A program made the position numbers and the translations under genes. The notes under the pieces are model-generated. The model was not told where the DNA came from. It saw only the letters and a program-made list of their open reading frames with translations, and did no database searches. A stretch of DNA of 64,000 bases from Membranipora membranacea. Lineage: Eukaryota; Bryozoa; Gymnolaemata; Cheilostomatida; Membraniporidae. Positions 55,901-64,000 of the stretch are shown in pieces; position 1 is the stretch's first letter; each line of letters starts with the position of its first letter. The stretch spans positions 14,389,001 to 14,453,000 of the forward strand of contig OU612067.1 of assembly GCA_914767715.1 (NCBI GenBank). The letters are read 5' to 3'.

Positions 55901-57415
55901 ATTATGACAAAGTATATGCATCCTTTTTTCGCAACATTTAATGTTTGTGATAGCTAATAACAATCAATCAATCAATGTGGATCTGAAAAATCAGCCATTG
56001 CCATCAGTTTTTGAATCCTTATATCATTTTAGTTCAAAGCTGTATAGCTCCCTGCAATGCTACATAGAATATTCTCTAGCTGGGTGCTCCTCAGCCCAAG
56101 CTATAGTTAAGAGACTTACTAAACTGGCTACTGAGACCTGCCAACCAGGTAAGTGACCTTCATATGTGAAATATGACGTAAGATTTGCATTTTTTTTACT
56201 TGACCGACTTTTCATAACCTCTGATTTGAATGCCTATAAATATGTCACCATAGTTATACAATAACAATTCAATATTCCCAAAATTCAAGATTCCCACAAT
56301 GCAATACTCCCACAATGCAGTATTCCCACAATAAAGCATGACCACGATGCAGTATTCCAACAATGCAACATTCCCACAATGCAACATTCCCACAATGCAA
56401 CATTCCCATAATGCTACTCCATTATAAACCCCATGGTTTCTGCGAGAGTTTCAATAAAATCTTATCTTATCTTATCTTATCTATAGCATCTCTTTGTTTC
56501 TACACAGATTGTGCCTCAGAGGTAGGAAGTAGTCGCTTACTGGATTTGATTGACTTTGCCGGCAATGGGGGACTATGTGACGTGTGAGTAGTAATTACTA
56601 TGCCCCGGGTTAGCCTTGACACACGGCCACAGGTTTTTGTTTTTTTGTTTTTTTTGGTGGCCTTATACCTCTCGGTATAGTTTGAATAGCTGTCTTCTGC
56701 TGTTTTAGCTCTAATCTTCACCACTTTGAACTTTGACTTTTTCTCTGTTCCATAGGCAAATAGATTTTAACATAGTCATTTATCATATTCGAAATAAATA
56801 TGAATATGTTGATTGCACTATAATAATGTGAAATAATAATGTGAAAACATGGCTAAGTTGAAATTTTTTTTAAACACTTATGACTATGTCCATGAACTTG
56901 ACTAGTCTCCCTAATCTTCTCAACTTACGATGATTATTTTAAGCTAACAGTTTGCTGATGCAGGAGAGCAAGTAGAGGCTATAATCATGAAACATCAAAC
57001 TTTCTGTGTTTTCTCTATCAACATTTCAACTTAAGCGATGTGTTGGTTCCGATTGGCCAATCAGAGGCCAAAATATCGTCAAGGCGAACCTCTTCTCATG
57101 AAATGAATGTAATGAAGTAATATTGTTTAACTCGGAGAGAGAGGACTATTTAGTCATTAATTTGGTTTGTTGCTGACCAATATTTCTAATTGTAATATCT
57201 ATTGTAGAGCCGAAGCACTAGTTCTTGACTTCTCAACAAACTGTGATTCAAGAGGGAATATTGCTGCTGACGCTGAAGCTGTCTCTTCTGCAAAAGCAAA
57301 ATTTCGAGAGAGCTGTTCTGTTACAGCACTGACTGGAGGTAGTTTTACCGTTGCCAGTTTGGATTTTAAAATACACCTATTTTTGTTTGTATGTGGTTAT
57401 ATTTTATTTTATTAA
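52963..57415 (+). CDS. Secreted Cys-rich protein with internal repeats, unknown family
   Basis: Exons: 52963-53032, 53411-53480, 53815-53957, 54535-54601, 56033-56148, 56508-56583, 57208-57415. Phases agree and give 249 residues. The start is a signal peptide (STIQTILLLAIASVVSTHQ). The rest has about 16 Cys residues. Two modules resemble each other: ALEELVQYNTNCESSGD in exon 3 and AEALVLDFSTNCDSRGN in exon 7. Each follows a Cys-to-Cys segment of about 20 residues (CVSDNTAV.., CASEVGSS..) encoded by a separate exon. A middle block (CTGVSSC.., CYIEYSLAGC..) may be a third, diverged unit. The last exon ends in hydrophobic IHLFLFVCGYILFY, possibly a GPI signal or membrane segment. I do not recognise the family; disulfide-rich extracellular is the safe statement. 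Confidence 0.75.
54280..54330. repeat. AT simple repeat
   Basis: TATATATAATATATA-type run in intron 3 of the Cys-rich gene. Confidence 0.8.
54660..55500. repeat. AAATGCAAATGC-rich region
   Basis: Dispersed short units based on AAATGCAAATG occur throughout this 840-base stretch of intron 4. ATGCAAAT appears about seven times and its complement at least once. It reads as a decayed low-copy satellite. ATGCAAAT is also the POU-factor octamer, so regulatory use cannot be excluded. Confidence 0.6.
55741..55976 (+). mobile_element. Non-LTR element 3' end with CAAT tail, copy 2
   Basis: Nearly identical to 34655-34886, including TTCTGGCCGTCTTAGACA, GCTCATGGGGCAAAGACTG and TTCGCAACATTTAATG, and ending in (CAAT)n. 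It lies about 57 bases before the acceptor of the 56033 exon. Confidence 0.8.
56268..56412. repeat. Minisatellite, ATTCCCACAATGCAAC unit
   Basis: About nine tandem 15-16 base units with little divergence, in the intron before the 56508 exon. Confidence 0.85.
56420..56482 (+). repeat. Retroelement 3' tail with (TTATC)n
   Basis: ATTATAAACCCCATGGTTTC followed by TCAATAAAATC and five TTATC units. It is the same family as 15516-15565. The run ends about 25 bases before the acceptor at 56507. Confidence 0.75.
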
Positions 57416-57894
57416 CTTACTGGGCTTTTAGTGCAAAATCATTACATGGAAATGGTACAAGAGTTTTTGTAAACAAAGTAGTGGATGTAGTACCAATGAG
57501 TTATGAGGAAATTACTATCTTTCTAAGACAATTCAGTGCAAGACAAAATACGGATATTGATATCAATAATATAATCGAGTTAATAAGACAATAACATAAT
57601 ACAATAACATAATATAATAATATTATATAATAACATAATATAATAACATAATCGAGTCAATAATGAAATAGGTACAATGTGCTGTGAGGTGAGGCCTTGT
57701 TGTTTAATTGTCTGTTGGAATCATCCATAGTCTCTGTCACAAACCCATCTTTATAGATTTTATGATTTTGTTTTGTTTTGAGTTTTATGGTACATTGAGT
57801 CATCAGGTAGCATACACATACATACTGTGAAAATTTATATTCTGAGAAATCATATTTTGTGAACTTTGTTTTAACATGATGTAACTGGTTTTGG

Positions 57895-57927
<33 letters not shown>

Positions 57928-58974
57928 GGGTTTATTTATCACTCACATACAAGTATGTAGCGAAATTCGCTGTTTAATACACTGCGGTTCAACTAGATGA
58001 AAAAAAAAAAACATATGAAAAGCTGACATCTTGTCGTGGTTGGTTTACTTTGTGTGTCTACCGTTGGTTAGATAGATTGATATATTGTTCTAAGCCGATT
58101 GCTGTTTAGATAAAAGGTCGTTTGAGTTGCATGTATTAAAGACATAAAATACTTTAAAAAGTTTTGAGTCATAACAGAAAGCCCGTAGATAACTGCACAT
58201 TCGGGACAGTCTCACTTCAGAAATTTTACTATTGTCAGCAGCTTGGGTCTAACTGAGCAACTATGTGGGTCAGTTGTGATAGAAATTTAATGCAAAAGGC
58301 AAGATTTATAAAATTATATTTGAATTTCTGGCCTGACCATAAGAGTTGCGTAGGATGATATTCATGCTTTTGATAGGAACGGTGTTTACCGGAAAATTGT
58401 CATCCTAACAACTTCTGCTGGGTGCAAGTTTCAATCTACATCGTTTTGTACTGAAGGGTGTTGGCCTTAATCACAGGATAGTGTGGGCCTGATGCACAGG
58501 ATATTGTGGGCCTGATTTACACAGGATATCGTGGGGCTGATACACAGGATAATGTGGGCTTGATACAAAGGAAAGGATATTGTGGCTACTGTGGGTTTGT
58601 GTGAGATCCTATGACAATGATGATGATGATAATAATAATGATATAATGATGCCTGGAGAATATTTCCTTCTCTCCCTAGCCCAGTCAGCATTTCCACATC
58701 TCACGATGACTGTTACAAGCTGACACCTTGCAAATCTAGGGAAGCAAGTAGAAGCTAGAATAACGAAACATCAAACATTTCTGTATCAATGGGTAAACTT
58801 AGCTATTGTCTTGGCTCTGATTGGCCGATCAGAGCCGAAAATATCGCTTAGGTGAACCTCTTCTCATGAAATTAATGTCAATCAAGTAATATTGTCCAGC
58901 TAGATAGGGAGGACTTTTTTATCTATAATATATTTGGTTTGCTGCGGACTAAAATAGGTAAATTTCTGTTGTAG
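57416..58974. other. Region between duplicated last exons
   Basis: Holds AT repeats near 57595-57655, a (GATT)n run at 57896-57925, a 22-base minisatellite (CACAGGATATTGTGGGCCTGAT) at about 58470-58580, and the duplicated flank (58736-58974) of the alternative last exon. Confidence 0.6.
57896..58010 (-). repeat. Retroelement 3' tail fragment, minus strand
   Basis: Read on the minus strand: CTACATACTTGTATG, then GATAAATAAACCCATC, then a (AATC)n tail. This is the pattern of a short LINE/SINE 3' end with simple-repeat tail. Confidence 0.5.
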
Positions 58975-59149
58975 AGCCGAAGCATTAGTTCTTGACTTCT
59001 CTACAAACTGTGAGCCAAGTGGCAATATTGCTAATGACGCATACACTGCCTTTGCTGCACAAGGAAAGTTTCAAGAGAGCTGTTCAGTTACAACGCCATC
59101 CATTGAGCCGAGTATGTCAATATCCTTCGACCTTTTTCTCAAATTCTGA
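58975..59149 (+). CDS. Alternative last exon of the Cys-rich gene (duplicate)
   Basis: After the acceptor TTGTAG, this exon opens in the same phase (2) as 57208-57415 and encodes a close copy: AEALVLDFSTNCEPSGN and ESCSVTTPS. It then diverges to end MSISFDLFLKF. Splicing from 56583 gives a 238-residue protein without the hydrophobic end seen in the other form. The intron sequence upstream (58736-58974) is also duplicated from about 56960-57207, so a single tandem duplication made both. Which exon is used cannot be told from sequence. Confidence 0.65.
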
Positions 59150-59444
59150 TAGAGAGTGGTATTTTCTCGCTGTTTGTTATTATACACATCCGCAATAGGT
59201 TACCTACATCACATGTATCACTCGCTGGGTCTTAATCATGGAGCACTAATAGATCAGGAACCAAGATGTTATTTTGACTGTGCTGAGATTTAAGCTAATC
59301 TATTGTTGTGAGTGATACTCTCTTGATGATAAAAATTACAATAGAACATGGGATGCGTACCAAAACCATCATATTATATTCACTATGTTTTGATGTGTCA
59401 AATTGAGGGCATCAAATGAGTTTCCCGCTCCCCAAACAGATGCT

Positions 59445-59635
59445 TACGAATGCCGTGAAAAAACTTTAAAAAAAGATCTGCCACGGCTGGGGATTGAACC
59501 CGGGCCTCCCGCCTTACAGTGATTAAGCAAAGTTCCCCAAAGCAAACGAAGGAACACAAACCAAATTTAAACAGAAGTTGAACTATTTCCATGGTGTGAT
59601 GACCCCTTAAATCGATAAATGGAACCGTAGTGATT
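59445..59635. mobile_element. tRNA-like inverted-repeat element, partial copy
   Basis: Shares GGCCTCCCGC with a B-box-like complement (GGGGATTGAACCCGGG) and the terminal ATCGAT..ATGGAACCGTAGTGATT with the element at 18076-18416. The left terminal repeat is missing or diverged. Confidence 0.55.
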
Positions 59636-59722
59636 TGTAGACCATACTGTCTTCCAACTTTTTTGTTTATGCTGTGGTTTTGCTAATGGTCACTTTGTCA
59701 GTAGCATTCAGATTGCCAATAT

Positions 59723-59757
59723 ACCTACTCATAATGTTTGCTGGCCAGGTCGGTTGT
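59723..59757 (+). other. Possible N-terminal exon of the glutathione transferase
   Basis: Between ATTCAG and CAG|GTCGGT, one frame reads LPIYLLIMFAGQ. This resembles the helix-1 stretch PIRLLLAFAGQ of sigma-class glutathione transferases. The exon would be very short and its partners are unclear, so this is only a candidate. Confidence 0.2.
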
Positions 59758-60005
59758 AAGATGAGCTTATCACAAGGTTGTCTGGTAGCAATCTTGAATG
59801 TAGGAAAACAATTAGGGAGTTTCAGAACAAGAGAATTCAGGGCATTTGTCTCTCTGTTCTAGACTGCAACGTTTATCAGAAGTGTTACAGACTAAAGACT
59901 GAATCTGGAAACGTAGACTGCTGGAAATGAAAGTAAGTTCCACTAAACCTTTTTTCTTCTTTATGGTTCTCCCGGCATTTAAATCTTTGTTGATATCTTA
60001 TACTT

Positions 60006-60058
60006 TGGCAATGTCTGACTGCCCCCGAAAACTCAAGGGGGTCAGTCAAACATTGCCA
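60006..60058. repeat. Hairpin with about 22-bp arms
   Basis: TGGCAATGTCTGACTGCCCCC pairs with GGGGGTCAGTCAAACATTGCCA around a loop of about 10 bases. Confidence 0.8.
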
Positions 60059-60374
60059 TGGTCCCAGGTGTTGGAGTAGACCTGTGCTCCGAACCTTACA
60101 AAACTTTGTAAAGTAGTGTAAAATGAGATAAAACGAATTTTGATAAATACGTTGGAAGTATGCCTCCTGATGCATTCTGACATTGTCATCAGAATTTAAA
60201 CAAACTATGGTTGAGTATGATCATAACCAGAATTGGAAAAGTGGAAGCTTTCGCAAAATGCAAAATTAGGCAACACAAACTCAAGCAGATTCTTTATTGA
60301 AAACGCTCTACTTAAACCTAGTAAAATAACGATTGTCAACGTTAACAGCTACTGCTACGCTCAATAATTTACAG

Positions 60375-63300
60375 AATCCCCTACATCTATGGCGCCGTTT
60401 TTGGAGTTTGACGACAAGACACTAGCCTCATCTCAAGCTATTATTGCCTACATAGGAAAGAATTATGGTATGTATGTACAGTGTTTGAATTTGGGAGGGA
60501 TGCAAGGGGATGGTGTCCCCTTCCTGCTTTGTGTAGGGGGATGCATCCCCCTATATCATAACCATTAGTTTTTCAAAATATGGCTGTAACAGATGCATTT
60601 TCATTTGTAATCACCACAGGGACGCGACTGGCCCTAGACCCCCGACCTGTTTGGCATCCCCCACCTCATATTTGCCACTTCTAACACTGTGTATGTATGT
60701 ATGTATGTAGCCATACAGATGTTGGCTAAATTGACAAGGCTAACCCAAATGGATGATAACTGCAAGTTTCAGTATTTTGACAGCTTGCTGCACAAACAGA
60801 TCGGGTCATTAATATGAATTTATGGATCATTGGTAAAAAACATAGCCCGGCTATTTGTGGTGATCCACCATCAGAATAAGATTTTGTGGCAGGAGCTAAA
60901 TAAAGCTAGAAATCTGGCAGCTTTTACATTATGAATTTATTGAAATAGCTGTAACAACCTTCAAAAACTCAGGCAAGCTGTTTGTCAAAAAGTTACAACA
61001 GTTAGCTATATTAAGTTTAAACTTGTCGTTCAATCAAAGATGAGAAATGCGGTCCAGCGACCATACATAAATAGCCATACGATTGTTGAGGGCCTTACAT
61101 TCTCATATTTGGTATGTATCACTCTCTCAGTATCAATACTTGTGCTCCTTGCACCCTCTCGAGGGCCTTACGAAATCTTCTGTTTTTACGAAACAGTATG
61201 ATTGATTGAGGTCAATGACTGGAGCTATTTGAAGCACCCTCGAATTTCGAGCGACTAAGATCCGGGATATTATCATTCTAGTTAACCACGATCTCTTCAC
61301 AGTTGATATCAAAATCTGGTTACATTTACACTAAAAATATACTTGCTACCTATTTTGTATCGACAATCTACAATCTTTGCCAACAGCAGTCTCTGTCAGA
61401 CCCCTCCCCTATCCACTCCACTCCAAATAAATGCCAATCAGGACATTACCACACCATGAAATACAGAGGTGCTTGGGGCCGAGACTGCATTTTTACGAAA
61501 TCTGATTCTCACACTTAACAATATTCCTTTTTAACTTCCACCACAGAGACCTGTTTTGTCTTCTGCCTAGGTCTACACCAAATTTCACTGCTTTTTTGTC
61601 AGTGATAGTAATAAATCCATCCATCCACTCCACCCTAAAAGTGACCCCTTGAAACTGATGTACATACGCCCCAATTGAATTTGATTTCATCCTTTGTAGA
61701 TATGATGGGGTCTGATGTGTGGGAGGAAGGTCAAGTACTCATGTGTATGGATGTGGTGTTGGACACCGTCAGCGCTCTGGCGAAATTCTTTTTGCATAAA
61801 AAGAATTTCGCCAAAACAGGATGAGGAAAGAGTAAGCCAATATCTGGATATCTCAAAAACTGCTACTTCGTTAGTTTAAGCGCTTAAACGGTGTCGGGAT
61901 ATCTGGTAGTAGCATTTCATTATATTGAAATGCCTCTACCAGCATCCCGCCACCGTCAGAGTGCTTAAACTGCTACTTCGTTTGAAGTGCACTTACCCTA
62001 ATCCTGGTTGACTGTTCCAGGAATTTTGATGAGATATGTTGTCAACATGTTCCATTCCAATAGGCTCTGGCTCAATGATTTATGTCGCCACCACCACGAC
62101 CACCACCACCACCACGACCACCACAACCACCACGACCACCACGACCACCACGACCACCACAACCACCACGACCACCATGACCACCACGACCACCACATGA
62201 TTTTCCAGGAACTGCAAATATCTGTTTACGTAAACAATCCTATTTTTAAGTTAGCTCACCTCACTGTTTACTTTTGCTGAGTACTTCACGAGAGCAAGGA
62301 TTTTTTTCTCTCCGTACATCAGGTCTTATTTGACCGCCCCACTTAACGGGCCCCCTTTAGCTTGGGTGGCTTGTGTGGGGTAGATGACCTATACCCTTGC
62401 CCGCCGTTGTCGGCTACTCTTTTTTTTTGAAGAGGCGGAAGGGGATCTATATACTGCATGCAAACACACAGTAGACCTCCTGTAATTATGATCCTCCTCT
62501 AAACAGACCTGGCTAGGACGACCGGCTTGCCAGTGCCAAATACTCCTTGACAAGAGGCTTATTTAAGAATAGGACACATTAAAAGGTTCTCCATAGACCA
62601 CATTTCATCTATCATGATGAGAGCTGTGTGAAACTTATTGTGACTCAATGATTGTCCATTCAAATGGTAATTTTGCTGGATCTCTTTTGGTTGTTTTTCT
62701 GGAATGAGGTTGTTTTTCTGGAATACGTTCTATATTTTCACCAGTTATAAAACTGAAATCTGAATTCAGCTGGCCTCCATGCCCTTTAGGTTTCCCGTCA
62801 TGCACTAGAGCAAACCAATCCAGTCTGCCATATAAATGGAGTACCTGACAGTTGTTCAAATAGGATGACTTTAACTTGATATCGTATATGACAAGTTCCC
62901 CTATTTGGCAACACAAGATACATGGGCTAACAACTCTATGATGCCTGATGACACTATAACCACACCAATTTTTCACCCAAGTGATATTTAAAAAACTGTA
63001 TTAACTGAACCAGGATGAGAATGAAAACAAGATACGATGGCTATTTGCTAGGCTCGCTGCCACAAGGTCCGGTTTTCATCCGAGAATAACAACATTTTTG
63101 CCTAACAATACTCTTGGTTATAATTTTCGTTAGAATTGAAAGTTGTTTCATAATATAACAAAATATAAATCAAAGATTCAAAGTGCTCTCAAATTGCTCC
63201 AGCTAGGTTTAGTTACAAAATACAAAGTATGCTCAGGTGGCTTTGGTACTGCTTGACGTGCTTGGGCGCTGGTTCCCCGCACTGGGTGGGCAAAACACTA

Positions 63301-63689
63301 CAAGATATGGAGCCCAGTCAACATGGAATGAATGCTTGACCTACCTCAAAAGAGCACAGTGTATTCTCACAATTCACACATACTACATAATATGTAGTAT
63401 GTGTGAATTGATATATTATATTGTAATATATAAATTTTCTAATAAATGGCGTATTCAGAGAGTTATGCTTCTGTTATCAAAGTGAAGATAACTCATGTCA
63501 TTATGTACATTCCTTGCTTTTTTTCAACAGGAAATTCTGAAGAAATCATACTCTGACCAGGCCTTTCCCTGGCTACTGAAATTTATCAGCAATCAACTTC
63601 AGGGTGATAGGACGTGGCTAGTCGGAGATATAGTCCACTTTACACATATTTTAATCCTTTCTACCACAGATACCTCATTCTATGTATAG
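60375..63689 (+). CDS. Sigma-class/HPGDS-like glutathione transferase, partial, with frameshift
   Basis: Supported exons: 60375-60467, 61700-61831 and 63531 to about 63685. Exon 1 here gives PTSMAPFLEFDDKTLASSQA and IIAYIGKNY, the end of the thioredoxin-fold domain with the Ser-Gln glutathione-contact pair (family: QS). Exon 2 gives EEGQVLMCMDVVLDTVSAL, the start of the all-helical domain. Exon 3 gives AFPWLLKFISNQLQG, then TWLVGD. These align in order with vertebrate HPGDS and invertebrate sigma GSTs, which conjugate glutathione or isomerise prostaglandin H2. The N-terminal catalytic Tyr exon was not found. In exon 2 the frame must shift by one base at the AAAA of 61813-61816 to reach KQDEER before the GTAAGC donor, after which phase 0 joins exon 3 (EILKKSYSDQ). 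Exon 3 soon leaves the family pattern; the C-terminus may be beyond the window or lost. Confidence 0.65.
61380..61628 (+). mobile_element. Non-LTR element 3' end, diverged copy 3
   Basis: The plus frame reads CQSGHYHTMKYRGAWGRDC, parallel to CPSGRLRHVKYRSSWGKDC in the copies at 34.6 and 55.7 kb. It ends GTGATAGTAATAAATC followed by (CATC)n. It lies about 70 bases before the acceptor of the 61700 exon. Confidence 0.55.
61778..61813. repeat. Perfect 16-bp-arm hairpin inside a coding exon
   Basis: TGGCGAAATTCTTTTT (61778-61793) and its exact complement (61798-61813) flank the loop GCAT. It lies in the glutathione transferase exon directly before the AAAA run where the frame breaks. Confidence 0.85.
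61862..61990. repeat. Foldback element related to the 41.6-kb palindrome
   Basis: 61875-61920 (GTTTAAGCGCTTAAAC onward) pairs with 61927-61971 (ending GTGCTTAAAC). The core CTGGTAGTAGCATTTCATTA is almost the same as CTGGTAGCAGCATTTCATTA in the FAM20-intron palindrome. Confidence 0.7.
62088..62198. repeat. (CCACCA/CGACCA)n simple repeat
   Basis: About 110 bases of ACCACC and ACGACC units. It opens His/Asp-rich and Trp-rich false frames on the two strands. Confidence 0.9.
62635..62976 (-). other. Unassigned 113-codon open frame in transferase intron
   Basis: A minus-strand frame from 62976 to 62635 with mixed composition, including YGRLDWFALVHDGKPKGHGG and SDFSFITGENI. It looks more protein-like than its neighbours, but I recognise no domain. 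No second exon is evident. It could be a transposon scrap or chance. Confidence 0.2.
63370..63410. repeat. Perfect 41-bp hairpin
   Basis: CAATTCACACATACTACATA and its exact complement are separated by one base. It lies in the transferase intron before the 63531 exon. Confidence 0.9.
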
Positions 63690-64000
63690 GAGGCCAATGT
63701 GTTGGTAGCTGATTGGCTGGTGGTGTGAGAGAGCCAATGCCAGAGAAGATGTCTATTTTTTTGAACTACTTACTGATATATGGTGAATGTGAAAGTAATT
63801 CAGTTTCTTTTTCACTATAATATCTCAATAGGTGCTTTCATTCAGGGACCTGGCATCGGCTATCTTTCTCCCTCAACAACCCAATCAGATCAAAACCAAC
63901 ACATCAGCTGTATATAGACTGCTGTATGGAAAGCAACATCTAACCAGGGTTCCTAGGCAGTTCACAGGTTAATTACCGGGGGTAGTGATACTTGCGTAAC

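Noticed and set aside
62008-62198. His-rich and Trp-rich frames
   Set aside because: They are read from a CCACCA/CGACCA simple repeat.

Overview
The window is nuclear DNA of an animal with introns of a few hundred bases to about 3 kb, AT-rich spacers, and many short retroelement and foldback remnants. The animal-type genes are an ELAV-like RNA-binding protein, two SLC16 transporters, a FAM20 secretory kinase and a sigma-type glutathione transferase. With two lineage-specific secreted proteins that I cannot place, they suggest an early-branching metazoan. A sponge is my best guess, but the sequence alone does not prove it. I rebuilt the genes by joining exons whose phases agree; all exon borders were read by eye.

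Layout. 1-6209: no recognisable gene. 6210-10052 (+): ELAV-like protein with two RRMs and an Ala/Gln/Pro-rich tail where RRM3 is expected, followed by a 3'UTR to about 11.2 kb. 12632-19425 (+): eight-exon, 503-residue secreted, Pro-rich, probably GPI-anchored protein of unknown family. 20-25 kb: repeats, a reverse-transcriptase scrap and weak minus-strand exons that look Ig-like. 25730-29741 and 30860-39308 (+): two tandem six-exon monocarboxylate-transporter-like genes (531 and 505 residues) with identical intron positions. The second gene's intron 2 holds a 33-bp minisatellite and a broken non-LTR retrotransposon. 40044-42023 (-): FAM20 kinase (420 residues), tail-to-tail with the second transporter, with a 305-bp palindrome in its intron. 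43437-50932 (+): complete nine-exon RAD23 (408 residues) with one GC-AG intron. 52963-59149 (+): short Cys-rich secreted protein with internal repeats and a duplicated last exon. 60375-63689 (+): incomplete sigma-class/HPGDS-like glutathione transferase with an apparent one-base frameshift.

The genes do not form a pathway. RAD23 belongs to proteasome delivery and DNA repair, FAM20 to Golgi phosphorylation, the SLC16 pair to plasma-membrane transport, and ELAV to mRNA control. The most unusual material is structural: several foldback or MITE families, tRNA-derived SINEs, and sense-oriented retroelement tails lying directly upstream of splice acceptors.
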